A program made the position numbers and the translations under genes. From Reinekea marinisedimentorum (GTDB taxonomy: Bacteria > Pseudomonadota > Gammaproteobacteria > Pseudomonadales > Natronospirillaceae), in assembly GCF_004341165.1 (NCBI RefSeq), contig NZ_SLZR01000014.1, forward strand, positions 1 through 64,000: a stretch of 64,000 nucleotides of DNA. Direction: 5' to 3'. Numbering within the stretch: position 1 is the stretch's first letter; each line of letters opens with the position of its first letter. Below, piece after piece: positions 1 through 8,347 of this stretch. The notes below the pieces were generated by a model. That model did not search any database, was not told the origin of the DNA, and was given only the letters and a program-made list of their open reading frames with translations.

Positions 1-420
1 CACGGCCGTGGCAGCAACCACTGTATTGTTACGCTACTGGAGCGTAAAACCGGACTGGTCATGATAGGAAAGCTAGCTGACAAATCAACGAGATCACTTA
101 ACAAAAAAGTTATCCGGTTAATTGCCAGAGACCCACTTAACTTTAAGACGATAACCGCGGACAATGGTACAGAATTCCATCAATACAAAATGATCGAAGC
201 CCGATGCCAAACCAAGTTCTATTTTGCCAACCCCTATCACTCATGGGAAAGAGGTAGTAACGAAAATGTGAATGGGCTGATCCGTCAATACCTTCCGAAA
301 ATCCAGAGCATGGAAAGCCTAACTCAACAACAATGCGACGTAATAGCAAATAAATTAAATAGCCGCCCCAGGAAAAGATACGACTACAAAACACCGGAGG
401 AAATGTACTATGGAAAATAA
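1..420 (+). CDS. IS30-family transposase, C-terminal part (5' end outside window)
   Basis: The reading frame is open from the first base, so this is the last 139 residues of a protein whose start lies left of the window. It contains the IS30-family DDE integrase signature: ADNGTEF followed by the PYHSWERGSNEN and NGLIRQYLPK blocks, which carry the second catalytic Asp and the catalytic Glu. Such transposases cut and join the ends of an IS30-type insertion sequence. The visible part is intact, with no frameshift. Whether the whole gene is functional cannot be judged here. Confidence 0.9.
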   Translation, partial: HGRGSNHCIVTLLERKTGLVMIGKLADKSTRSLNKKVIRLIARDPLNFKTITADNGTEFHQYKMIEARCQTKFYFANPYHSWERGSNENVNGLIRQYLPKIQSMESLTQQQCDVIANKLNSRPRKRYDYKTPEEMYYGK

Positions 421-449
421 CTATCGGTGTCGCACTTCAAACTTGATAC
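1..449 (+). mobile_element. Right end of an IS30-family insertion sequence
   Basis: The transposase stop is followed within about 10 bases by GTGTCGCACTTCAAACTTGA, which resembles the terminal inverted repeat typical of many IS30-family elements (a GTGC-ACTTC-AAxTTGA style end). The other end is outside the window, so the exact terminus and any target-site duplication cannot be verified; the right boundary is approximate. Confidence 0.55.
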
Positions 450-778
450 TAAGCTTCCTCCCAACCTTATCATTCAATTCAGCTGTATGGGTCATGAAGG
501 CACTCCGGACTGCATATGCAATGTGTATACATAAGATAGCCAAGATTTACCGGGTAACAACCTTAATACCCTCGGCAACCGACCTATCCAGAACAAAGGC
601 TATGCTGGCAAACGCCGGGGCGAAGCGCAGATTGATGCTAATTTCCTATATCTTCAGGCTTATCGACTGTATTTACTTATTTGAGTCAAATTGACTTGCA
701 CTGATCAATAATAGAGCTAAGGTAATACGTGCTCATTTTCAACAGCTACAATAATAAATCACTAAATGTGGGGTAAAC
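421..778. other. Intergenic stretch after the IS, no supported gene
   Basis: This holds the presumed IS30 terminal repeat in its first 30 bases. The rest shows no open frame with a ribosome binding site or recognisable protein similarity. A 94-codon frame starting inside the transposase end runs through it but looks like chance. Decayed mobile DNA is possible. The last 50 bases would have to carry the promoter of the diguanylate cyclase gene. Confidence 0.4.
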
Positions 779-2188
779 GTGAGGGTTAAGAGGCTCAATC
801 TGGGGCGCCTGCCGCTGATTTTTCTTATATCAGCCTTTGTCGTGCTCGACTTAACACTGCTGTTTTTGAATGTCCGCATGACCAAAAAGCTGGAGCACGA
901 CGCCCTGATTATTAATGTCACCGGTCGTCAGCGAATGCTCTCGCAGAACATCGCCAAAGATATTCTCATTATCTACAGCAACGACCTGCCGAAACTGGGT
1001 GAAAGCTATACCAGCCTGCAAAACAACACCCACACCTTTCACCAGACTCTGATAGCGCTGAAACAGGGCGGTAAGCTGTACACCCCGGAAGGCCAAACCA
1101 TTGAGTTTCAGCCACTGCATGATCAGGAATCCCTGAGCATCATCGATGAAGTCTTCGCCTACTGGCAGGCCACCTATGATGCGGTCTTTCAGCTGAATGA
1201 AAACTCCCTGAATGATTCCAAACCGGTGCTGGAGCAATACATTGAAACCCACAACGAATTGATTCTTAAACTGATGAACGACCTGACCGTTCGTTCTGAA
1301 CACCTTTCAAACCAAACAGCCTTCACCTTACGGCTGGCCCAGATATTTGTGTTCATCCTGGTATTTATCGACTTTCTGCTTATTGTTCATCAGCTGCAAC
1401 GGGTTCGCGCAAACAACCGCCAGTTCACCCAGCAGCTGGAAATACTGCTGCAGGATATGCCGCATGCCAGCCTGCTGGTCAACGCACGGCAGGAGATCGT
1501 CTATGCCAACAAAAAATCCGAGTCCATTTTCGAGACCACTATCGAAGACTTACAGCACAAAAAACTGTCCGATTACTTCAGCGTTTCAAAGCCGTGCAGC
1601 ACGATGATTTTCAACGGCCGACATTTGCAGGTGGCAGTGTCCAATGCCCTGACTATCCCAAAAGAACTGAAGCTAGTGAATCTGGTGGATGTATCCGAGG
1701 CAATGGAGTTGAAGGAAAAAATTCAGAAAGATGAACTGACCCAAACCTTCAACCGAACCGGCCTGGCTGCAGCCTATAAGCAGCTGTCTGAAAAGCACAC
1801 CTCAATATGCTGCCTGTTTATCGACCTGGATCGCTTTAAAGAGGTGAACGATCGCTTTGGCCATAAAGCCGGCGACCGGGTTCTGAAGATTTTCACTAAA
1901 AGACTGACCTCCTGCCTGAAAGAGCAGGATGTTGTAGCAAGGTTGGGCGGCGACGAGTTTGTCATTCTAATGGCAACCCCACCGTCAACACAGGCCATTG
2001 AAAACCTGTGCCAGCGCTTAAAACACACCATCGCCGAAGATATCTGGATTGATGATTGCCGCTACAACCTCTCCTTCTCTATCGGCGTTCGCATTGCCGA
2101 TACGCACACCGAAACGCTCGATACCATTGTGCATGACGCCGATAAAAGCATGTATCAACAGAAGTTTCAGTTCCGCCAGGCGTATTAA
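779..2188 (+). CDS. Membrane diguanylate cyclase with PilJ-type sensor, PAS and GGDEF domains
   Basis: Predicted to make cyclic di-GMP from two GTP in response to a periplasmic or PAS-sensed signal. A GTG start is used. Residues about 11-30 form a first membrane helix. A periplasmic region carries the PilJ/NIT-type motif TGRQRMLSQ near residue 50. A second helix lies around 186-206, a PAS-like segment follows (about 220-280), and the C-terminal GGDEF domain has an intact GGDEF at residues 390-394. The inhibitory I-site, normally RxxD five residues earlier, reads KEQD, so product inhibition may be weakened. The gene stands alone; draG follows on the same strand after 117 bases. The TGRQRMLSQ segment is shared with nitrate/nitrite-type sensors, but the ligand is unknown. 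Confidence 0.88.
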   Translation: MRVKRLNLGRLPLIFLISAFVVLDLTLLFLNVRMTKKLEHDALIINVTGRQRMLSQNIAKDILIIYSNDLPKLGESYTSLQNNTHTFHQTLIALKQGGKLYTPEGQTIEFQPLHDQESLSIIDEVFAYWQATYDAVFQLNENSLNDSKPVLEQYIETHNELILKLMNDLTVRSEHLSNQTAFTLRLAQIFVFILVFIDFLLIVHQLQRVRANNRQFTQQLEILLQDMPHASLLVNARQEIVYANKKSESIFETTIEDLQHKKLSDYFSVSKPCSTMIFNGRHLQVAVSNALTIPKELKLVNLVDVSEAMELKEKIQKDELTQTFNRTGLAAAYKQLSEKHTSICCLFIDLDRFKEVNDRFGHKAGDRVLKIFTKRLTSCLKEQDVVARLGGDEFVILMATPPSTQAIENLCQRLKHTIAEDIWIDDCRYNLSFSIGVRIADTHTETLDTIVHDADKSMYQQKFQFRQAY

Positions 2189-2204
2189 CCCACGCCGCCC
2201 TTTC

Positions 2205-2220
2205 TGGTTTCAATTTTGCA
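2205..2220 (+). promoter_or_regulatory. Candidate sigma-54 promoter of draGT
   Basis: TGGTTTCAATTTTGCA has GG and GC separated by exactly 10 bases and a good TTGC -12 element. The -24 element lacks the usual CAC. It lies about 90 bases before draG. Plausible because draTG genes are often part of nitrogen regulation, but the match is partial. Confidence 0.4.
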
Positions 2221-2254
2221 ACTAACCGCTGTTACAGAGTTTGGGGCTTACAAT

Positions 2255-2270
2255 TGTCTGCTAGCTGACA
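2255..2270 (+). promoter_or_regulatory. TGT-N10-ACA site (NifA-like) before draG
   Basis: TGT, ten bases, ACA, embedded in a wider dyad TTGTC...GACAA. It matches the NifA upstream activator consensus but lies downstream of the candidate -24/-12 element, which is unusual. It could equally be an operator for another dimeric regulator. Confidence 0.35.
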
Positions 2271-2305
2271 ACTGAGGCAATCCGAACTTAGCGGAGGGAA
2301 AAGTC

Positions 2306-3232
2306 ATGCAGCCAAATCTGAACAGATCCAGAGGGTGTCTGGTCGGCCTTGCCATTGGTGATGCCGTGGGAACCACGCTGGAATTCCGTAAACGAGGCAC
2401 CTTTGAACCCATCACCGATATGACCGGGGGCGGCCACTTCTGCCTGAAAAAAGGTTATTGGACAGACGATACCTCTATGGCGTTGTGCCTGGGCTACAGC
2501 CTGCTGGAATGCAACGGCTTTGAGCCACACGACCAAATGGAGCGCTACTGCAACTGGCTGGATAACGGCTACCTGAGCAGTATTGGCACCTGCTTTGATG
2601 TGGGTGTCACAGTGTCATCGGCACTGCGCCGCTTCCAAAAAACCGGCGAACCCTTTTCCGGCCCCAAATCGAGCTGGACCTCCGGCAATGGCTCTATTAT
2701 GCGGCTGGCCCCCATTCCGGTTTATTACCAGTTCCAACCTCATGCGGCGCTGCACTATGGCGGCGAAAGCTCCCGCACCACCCATGGCTCGCCGCTGTGC
2801 ATCGATGCCTGTAAATACCTTTCGGGCATTCTGCTCGAGCTGCTGAACGGAGCCTCCAAGCAGGCATTCGCTGAGGTTGACTACCAGCCCGCCACCGATG
2901 AGTTTCTGCAAATTAAGCTGGGGCACTTCCTCGAGAAGCCCTACGACAGCATTAACGGCACGGGTTACGTGGTGGAAAGCCTGGAAGCCGCGCTGTGGTG
3001 TTTCCTACAAACGGAAAGTTTTGACGAGTGTATTCTGGCCGCCGCCAACCTGGGTGACGATGCCGATACCACCGCAGCCATTGCCGGGCAGCTGGCTGGC
3101 GCTTACTATGGCTATCAGGCCATCCGCAAAGACTGGCTTGAAGCCCTGCACATGGAAGCAGACATTACAGCGTTGGCAGAAGCCCTGCTTAAGCAAGCGC
3201 CCTCGAATAAGAAAAAGGTGGCAAGTGCCTGA
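2306..3232 (+). CDS. draG: ADP-ribosyl-[dinitrogen reductase] glycohydrolase DraG
   Basis: Removes ADP-ribose from the NifH arginine and so reactivates nitrogenase when ammonium runs out. The 308-residue protein has the family's dimetal-binding motifs: GLAIGDAVG near the N-terminus, WTDDTS around residue 53, and GDDADTTAAIAGQLAGAYYG near residues 250-270. A strong GGAGGG precedes the ATG. draT starts six bases after its stop, so the two form an operon, in the order draG-draT rather than the more familiar draT-draG. The wider ADP-ribosylglycohydrolase family has other substrates, but the draT neighbour and the nif genes in the window make the DraG assignment firm. Confidence 0.93.
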   Translation: MQPNLNRSRGCLVGLAIGDAVGTTLEFRKRGTFEPITDMTGGGHFCLKKGYWTDDTSMALCLGYSLLECNGFEPHDQMERYCNWLDNGYLSSIGTCFDVGVTVSSALRRFQKTGEPFSGPKSSWTSGNGSIMRLAPIPVYYQFQPHAALHYGGESSRTTHGSPLCIDACKYLSGILLELLNGASKQAFAEVDYQPATDEFLQIKLGHFLEKPYDSINGTGYVVESLEAALWCFLQTESFDECILAAANLGDDADTTAAIAGQLAGAYYGYQAIRKDWLEALHMEADITALAEALLKQAPSNKKKVASA

Positions 3233-3238
3233 CCATTT

Positions 3239-4081
3239 ATGAGCATGAATAAAAAACGAATTATCGAAGTAGCTCACAACACCGAAGCCGAACTTTTAAA
3301 TGAAATCGCACTCCCCATCAACCGCTGCAATGTGCCGGCACGGGTTCTGGCCAGCCTGGCTTTTCAGCGCCACCCCGTACCACTGGAAATAGACGCCATT
3401 CACAACCGCCACCCGGATTTGTTTGATGCGCTGAGTAAGGCCGACGACCACGAAAACCGCGCCGATTACTTTCGGGAATTTATGGCCTTCCGTTTTCGTC
3501 TGCCGGAAGGAAAGTACAAAGAACGCTTTAAAGACGACCCGCCCCCGCGCCCTAAAATCAATTACCGGCGTCTGTTACTTGGCTGGTTGTTCGACTCCGA
3601 TAACAGCCAGGGAGCGGCATGGCGCGCCTGGGTAGAATCGAGGTTTGGATTACTCACCCGCTATCATGGCGGGCCGATTCACGGGCCGGAAACCATCGAA
3701 TACATGCGCTTCCGTCAGGAGTGCGCAAAGGCCATGTACAACACCAACGAACTGGAAACACAGCTCGACTTACTTTACAGCTACTGCCAGATAGAGCTTC
3801 GCCATCATCATCCGGGAGAGACCCACCTAACGCTCTACCGTGGCTGTGACCAGCTACCGGAACACACCATCGATGGCAGAACCGTCAAGCTGTTCAATAA
3901 CTTAAATTCATTTACATCCAACCCGGATGCTGCATTGAGTTTCGGTACAAAGATTGTGTCCGTACAGGTTCCATTGCAGAAGATCGCCTGTTTCGATTCG
4001 TTACTGCCGCGTGCCCTAACCGGCGAGCAGGAATATATGGTGCTGGGCGGTTTGTATGAGGTGGAAGATGAGAGAATTTAA
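3239..4081 (+). CDS. draT: NAD+-dinitrogen-reductase ADP-ribosyltransferase DraT
   Basis: Transfers ADP-ribose from NAD+ to an arginine of dinitrogenase reductase (NifH), switching nitrogenase off in response to ammonium or energy loss. The 280-residue protein matches the DraT family across its length: the N-terminal RCNVPARVLASLAFQRHP and the FREFMAFRF blocks, the TRYHGGPI segment and the LYRGCDQLPEH region. It has usual family length. Two in-frame ATGs (positions 3239 and 3245) compete; the ribosome binding site is weak, so coupling to draG translation is likely. It lies more than 20 kb from the nif genes in the window. Confidence 0.93.
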   Translation: MSMNKKRIIEVAHNTEAELLNEIALPINRCNVPARVLASLAFQRHPVPLEIDAIHNRHPDLFDALSKADDHENRADYFREFMAFRFRLPEGKYKERFKDDPPPRPKINYRRLLLGWLFDSDNSQGAAWRAWVESRFGLLTRYHGGPIHGPETIEYMRFRQECAKAMYNTNELETQLDLLYSYCQIELRHHHPGETHLTLYRGCDQLPEHTIDGRTVKLFNNLNSFTSNPDAALSFGTKIVSVQVPLQKIACFDSLLPRALTGEQEYMVLGGLYEVEDERI

Positions 4082-4140
4082 CTGCATGGTTAAGTGGTTT
4101 TGGCCGATACGCTTAACTCGCAATACCGGCCAGTGACTGT

Positions 4141-4728
4141 TTAGCTGTTCTCCAGCACCGTCAGAATATCCCGCATCGACTGGTCATACTCCTGCTGGCT
4201 GGAATTCTTAAACACCAGCAAATCATCCACCACATCCGGGTCATCAATGCTGGCCGGTATTTCAAAGTTCACACCGGCAATGTATTCATCCCAGTTCGCC
4301 AGCTTCCAGGTATCCCGCGGGGAGTTACGCGCAATCATCCTTTCTTTGACCACCGCAACATCGGTTTCAACCCACACCACCGTTAAACGGGCGTTCTTTT
4401 CTTGCAGCTGCGCCTTCAGATTATTAATAAACGCTTCATCACGAATTTCCCGGGTAAAGGGCGCATTAATGAGCACGATATCGTCGTATTCCAGCGCTTC
4501 CATGGCCAGCGCTAGCGTGGCATCGTACTCATAATTGCGGATGTGCTCTTCGAAAAAGTCTGAGCTGCGGTTTACCTCAACGCCGGCCACCTTGAATATC
4601 TGATGCGAAAGAACGATCAGCGTATCCTTATCCAGATAGACCACATGCTTCAGTTCTTTGGCCAGCTGTTTGGAAATGTAGGTTTTGCCACTGGCCGGCG
4701 GCGAAGTTACAAGAATCAATCGTTTCAT
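4141..4728 (-). CDS. P-loop kinase-like ATP-binding protein (AAA_33/zeta-toxin fold)
   Basis: A 195-residue protein with a Walker A motif SPPASGKT at residues 9-16 and an aspartate-rich strand (VVYLDKDTLI), the arrangement of small P-loop kinases and zeta-toxin-like phosphotransferases. The substrate is unknown. I chose the ATG at 4728 because AGGGAAGG precedes it; an in-frame extension upstream has no such site and adds unrelated sequence. It sits alone, convergent with draT and divergent from the Na/Pi symporter gene. No antitoxin-like partner is seen, so a housekeeping nucleoside or small-molecule kinase role is as likely as a toxin. Confidence 0.65.
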   Translation of the reverse strand: MKRLILVTSPPASGKTYISKQLAKELKHVVYLDKDTLIVLSHQIFKVAGVEVNRSSDFFEEHIRNYEYDATLALAMEALEYDDIVLINAPFTREIRDEAFINNLKAQLQEKNARLTVVWVETDVAVVKERMIARNSPRDTWKLANWDEYIAGVNFEIPASIDDPDVVDDLLVFKNSSQQEYDQSMRDILTVLENS

Positions 4729-4837
4729 CAGACCTTCCCTATGAATTAAATTGAGCCGCAGTTTAAAGCCTAAAGCTCTTGTTCGCACCTGCCTCAACTA
4801 CACTTAATGAAACAGCGGTAGCAGCAGGGGGCAGAAA

Positions 4838-6436
4838 GTGAGCACGACTGCCATTGTCATTCAGGTTATGGGCGGGCTGGGTCTGTTTTTGATCGGCATG
4901 ATCATTATGACCGATGGCCTGCATTCGCTGGCCGGCAATACCATTCGCCAATGGCTCATGCGGTTCACCCATTCACCGGCGTCCGGTGCCGCAACCGGCG
5001 CTATCAGTACCGCCATTCTGCAGTCTTCAAGCGCAACCACCGTTGCCGCAGTCGGCTTTGTCGGTACCGGAATTCTGAGCTTTCCTGCCGCCCTGGGCAT
5101 TATCTTCGGAGCCAATATTGGCACCACCATCACCGGCTGGTTGGTTGCTCTCGTGGGCTTTAAATTACAGATTGCCACCCTGCTGCTGCCGGTTATTTTC
5201 ATTGGCGCGGTACTGAAACTGTTCACCCGCGGAACGGCTGCCGCTATTGGCTATGCACTTGCAGGCCTGGGCGTAATATTCATCGGCATCAACACCCTGC
5301 AAGCCGGTATGAGCAGTCTGGAAACATTGTTCAGCTTTAACAATCTACCGGCCGATTCGTGGTTGACCCGTATTCAGTTAGTCTTCCTGGGCATTATATT
5401 TACCCTGGTTACGCAATCATCCAGCGCGGGTGTGGCATCGGCCCTAACGGCCCTATTCACTGGCCTGATCAATTTTGAGCAGGCCGCCGCGCTGGTCATC
5501 GGCATGGATATCGGCACCACCGTAACAGCCTACTTTGCCACCATCGGCGGCAGCATCGGCGCCAAACGCACCGGTTACTCCCATGTTATCTATAACCTGT
5601 TTACCGGCTTTGGCGCACTGCTCCTTATCACCCCTTACAGCAAGCTCTGGGAAGCGGTGGCTCCCGGGCAGCTGATAGAAAACGCCGAAATAGCCCTGGT
5701 TGGTTTTCACACCAGCTTTAACTTTCTGGGCGTCGTGATAGCGGTGCCGCTCACGCACCATTTCGAGCGGTTGATTGTGCGCCTGGTACCGGAAAAACAA
5801 GGCAGCTACGGGCAAATGTTAGACCCCTCTCTGCTCAGCCAGCCAGAGCTGGCATTGAATGCCTCGTTACTGGCCACGCAAGCGGACTTCTCCGCGCTGC
5901 TTCAACATACCGAACACCTGCTGTCCAACGGCCTTACCGGCGTGCGAATGGATGTTAAGCAAATGCAGAAGACCCTCGATAAAACTCAGGACTACATCGA
6001 TAACATCCATTTAACACCACAGGATGAAGCACAGTGGCCCAGACTGATCGCTATCATCCACGTGCTGGATCACCTGCAACGCCTGCATGAGCGTTGCGAA
6101 GAAGATGAAGACCGCGCTGTTACCGCGCGGGATATCGAAACTCTTTTACCTTATTCGCGTCTAACGGTGGAATCCCTTCAGGCGGTTGATCAATATTTAA
6201 AGAACCATGAATGGCTACTGGTTGCGGCACAGGCCAACAAATTGCACCACGATATCCATTCGGTTCATGAAGGTTTTCGGGAAGATGTGATGAAGTCGCT
6301 GGCCCAGGGTGATATCGATATGACCCAGGCGACAGATCACTTAGAGGCCATCCGCTGGTTACGGCGGGTCAGCCGGCATTTAGACCGCATCAGCTACCAT
6401 CTTGTTGAGGCCTATACGGTGACAGGAAACTTATAA
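4838..6436 (+). CDS. Na+/phosphate cotransporter family protein (NptA/YjbB type)
   Basis: Inner-membrane protein of 532 residues, predicted to carry phosphate with sodium. Two inverted Na/Pi-cotransporter repeats are visible, each with the diagnostic QSSSA motif (LQSSSATT near residue 65, TQSSSAGV near 194), surrounded by many membrane helices. The last ~200 residues are a PhoU-like helical cytoplasmic domain, as in YjbB-type proteins. A GTG start follows AGGGGG. The stop overlaps the ATG of the next gene (TAATG), so the sugar dehydrogenase is translationally coupled. Direction of phosphate movement (uptake or efflux) is not settled for this branch. Confidence 0.88.
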   Translation: MSTTAIVIQVMGGLGLFLIGMIIMTDGLHSLAGNTIRQWLMRFTHSPASGAATGAISTAILQSSSATTVAAVGFVGTGILSFPAALGIIFGANIGTTITGWLVALVGFKLQIATLLLPVIFIGAVLKLFTRGTAAAIGYALAGLGVIFIGINTLQAGMSSLETLFSFNNLPADSWLTRIQLVFLGIIFTLVTQSSSAGVASALTALFTGLINFEQAAALVIGMDIGTTVTAYFATIGGSIGAKRTGYSHVIYNLFTGFGALLLITPYSKLWEAVAPGQLIENAEIALVGFHTSFNFLGVVIAVPLTHHFERLIVRLVPEKQGSYGQMLDPSLLSQPELALNASLLATQADFSALLQHTEHLLSNGLTGVRMDVKQMQKTLDKTQDYIDNIHLTPQDEAQWPRLIAIIHVLDHLQRLHERCEEDEDRAVTARDIETLLPYSRLTVESLQAVDQYLKNHEWLLVAAQANKLHHDIHSVHEGFREDVMKSLAQGDIDMTQATDHLEAIRWLRRVSRHLDRISYHLVEAYTVTGNL

Positions 6437-7593
6437 TGCGCAGACTAAACCCACTTACCACGACACTGTTCATATCATTGTTCAGCTTTGCCGGTGCAGG
6501 CGCTGAAACGGAGCGCTCAACGGCAATCGGTGATGTTACTGAAGCAACCGTTAATTATCGCTTGGAAGAAATAACCGATGGCCTGAACCACCCGTCATCC
6601 ATCGCATTCTTAGCGGGTGGCAACTTCCTGCTGGCCGAGCGCGACCAGGGCTTAACGGTTCTGCTCAACGGGCAAAAGATCAGTGTTTCCGGATTGCCGG
6701 AGATCTATACCAGCCGCCAGGCCGGCTTGCACGATGTTGCATTACACCCCAATTTTAGCCGTAACCGTTTGATCTACTTTTCTTATTCCAGCGGCTCCCG
6801 CAGTGGCAACACCACTGCACTGGCACGAGCAAAGCTGGTTATAGACACCACACAGAAAACCGCACGTCTGGAACAGCTGGAACAGCTTTTTTACGGGCGG
6901 CCACTCAGTAAAAGCTCTGCTCATTATGGCGGGCGCATCCTGTTTTTACCCGATGGCACCCTGCTGCTAACGCTGGGCGAGGGTTACAGCTATAAAGAGC
7001 AGGCGCAGAAGCTGGATAACACCTTGGGGAAGGTGGTACGCCTGCATGATGACGGCAGCATTCCGGACGACAATCCGTTCGTGAACACCCGTGGGGCACT
7101 GCCGGAAATTTACAGCTATGGCCATCGCAACCCGCAGGGTCTAATCCTTACCGAACGCGGAGATGTGCTGCTGCATGAACACGGCCCCAGAGGCGGCGAT
7201 GAAATCAACCGGCTGCAAAAGGGCAAAAACTATGGCTGGCCAGAGATTACCTACGGCATCGACTATTCCGGCGCGCCCATTTCACTGTTCACCGAAAAGC
7301 CTGGCATGCAGCAATCGATTGTGCACTATGTACCTTCCATTGCGCCCTCCGGGTTTACCCAGTACAACGGCAGCCTGTTCCCGAATTGGCAGGGCGATTT
7401 ATTTCTTGGCGGGCTGGTCAGCCGGCAGGTTCGGCATATTGATATAAACGAGGATGGCAGCTTTGGCACTCAGCAAAAGCTGTTCACCGAATTAAAGCAG
7501 CGCATCCGTGATGTTGAAACGGGCCCGGATGGTGCGCTCTATTTTGTTACCGATGATAACAACGGCCGCCTTTACAGGGTGATACCGAAATAG
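6436..7593 (+). CDS. PQQ-dependent aldose sugar dehydrogenase (YliI/Asd-like)
   Basis: A secreted soluble sugar dehydrogenase of 385 residues. Residues 1-23 form a signal peptide ending near AGAGAE. The mature part is a six-bladed beta-propeller of the GSDH/sorbosone dehydrogenase family: LNHPSSIAFL, the GLHDVALHPNF active-site block around residue 97, the RILFLPDG blade, SYGHRNPQGL near residue 226 and EHGPRGGDEIN. These enzymes oxidise aldoses in the periplasm using PQQ and calcium. The ATG overlaps the preceding stop by one base. No PQQ biosynthesis genes are in the window. Confidence 0.88.
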   Translation: MRRLNPLTTTLFISLFSFAGAGAETERSTAIGDVTEATVNYRLEEITDGLNHPSSIAFLAGGNFLLAERDQGLTVLLNGQKISVSGLPEIYTSRQAGLHDVALHPNFSRNRLIYFSYSSGSRSGNTTALARAKLVIDTTQKTARLEQLEQLFYGRPLSKSSAHYGGRILFLPDGTLLLTLGEGYSYKEQAQKLDNTLGKVVRLHDDGSIPDDNPFVNTRGALPEIYSYGHRNPQGLILTERGDVLLHEHGPRGGDEINRLQKGKNYGWPEITYGIDYSGAPISLFTEKPGMQQSIVHYVPSIAPSGFTQYNGSLFPNWQGDLFLGGLVSRQVRHIDINEDGSFGTQQKLFTELKQRIRDVETGPDGALYFVTDDNNGRLYRVIPK

Positions 7594-7608
7594 CGAAAAT
7601 TGTTCGAA

Positions 7609-7640
7609 TAGCGGTAGCCAAACTGTCACCGATACCGCTA
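7609..7640 (+). terminator. Hairpin after sugar dehydrogenase gene
   Basis: TAGCGGTA and TACCGCTA form an 8-bp stem with a 16-base loop, just after the stop. It lacks a T-run, so it is a possible RNA 3' end or regulatory dyad rather than a clear intrinsic terminator. Confidence 0.3.
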
Positions 7641-7673
7641 AGGTGGCATCCATTCAATATAAGGACTAAGCAC

Positions 7674-8243
7674 ATGATTCTGTTAATTGCAGGGCTGGTA
7701 CTGTTTCTCGGTATTCATTCTGTATCTATCTTCGCTGAAGACTTCCGCAACCGCATGGCGGCTAAAAGCGAGCTGGGCTGGAAGGCGGTTTACGCGCTTA
7801 TCTCGCTCGCCGGTATAGCCCTGATAGCCATCGGTTACGGCCAGGTGCGCCTGACCCCCACCTTTATCTATCAGCTGCCCTATGGCTTTCGTCATGTAAC
7901 CTACCTGCTGATGCTGCCGGCCTTTATCCTGTTTGTTGCGCCCTACTTTCCCGGCAAAATCAAACAGATCACCAAACACCCGCAATTGCTCGGCGTAAAG
8001 CTGTGGGCACTGGCGCACCTTCTGGTGAATGGCATGCTGGCTGATATCGTCCTGTTTGGTGCTATTTTATTGTGGGCCGGCATTGACCGTGCCTCGCTGA
8101 AACGGCGTACGCCACGCCCTGTACCGGGTGCGCCGGTCAGCAAACTGAATGACCTGATCGCGGTCATTCTGGGCTTTGCGCTCACCGCGGCCTTTATTTT
8201 CTACCTGCATGGCAAGCTGATTGGGATTCCGTTAATCAGCTGA
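7674..8243 (+). CDS. NnrU family membrane protein
   Basis: An integral membrane protein of 189 residues with about five hydrophobic helices. It begins with LFLGIHSVSIF and has KHPQLLGVKLWALAHLLVNG in the middle, both characteristic of the NnrU family. NnrU was named from denitrifying bacteria, where it lies near nitric-oxide-reductase genes; related proteins (for example isomerases of 15-cis-zeta-carotene) bind heme, but the activity of bacterial NnrU is not defined. AAGGAC lies before the ATG. No denitrification genes accompany it here, so its role is open. Confidence 0.85.
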   Translation: MILLIAGLVLFLGIHSVSIFAEDFRNRMAAKSELGWKAVYALISLAGIALIAIGYGQVRLTPTFIYQLPYGFRHVTYLLMLPAFILFVAPYFPGKIKQITKHPQLLGVKLWALAHLLVNGMLADIVLFGAILLWAGIDRASLKRRTPRPVPGAPVSKLNDLIAVILGFALTAAFIFYLHGKLIGIPLIS

Positions 8244-8347
8244 GGCACCAAATCAGGACATTTATTGACCTCAGGCTTCTGCTTGGTGGTGGTCTTATTG
8301 TATTATTTAATGCTTTCAATCCACACACCCATCAATCGAGGCCATAA

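Noticed and set aside
410-694. 94-codon frame after the IS30 transposase
   Set aside because: It begins inside the transposase end, has no ribosome binding site and no family resemblance; likely chance or decayed sequence.
4141-4728. Zeta toxin of a toxin-antitoxin pair
   Set aside because: P-loop fold fits, but no antitoxin gene adjoins and general small kinases share the motif.
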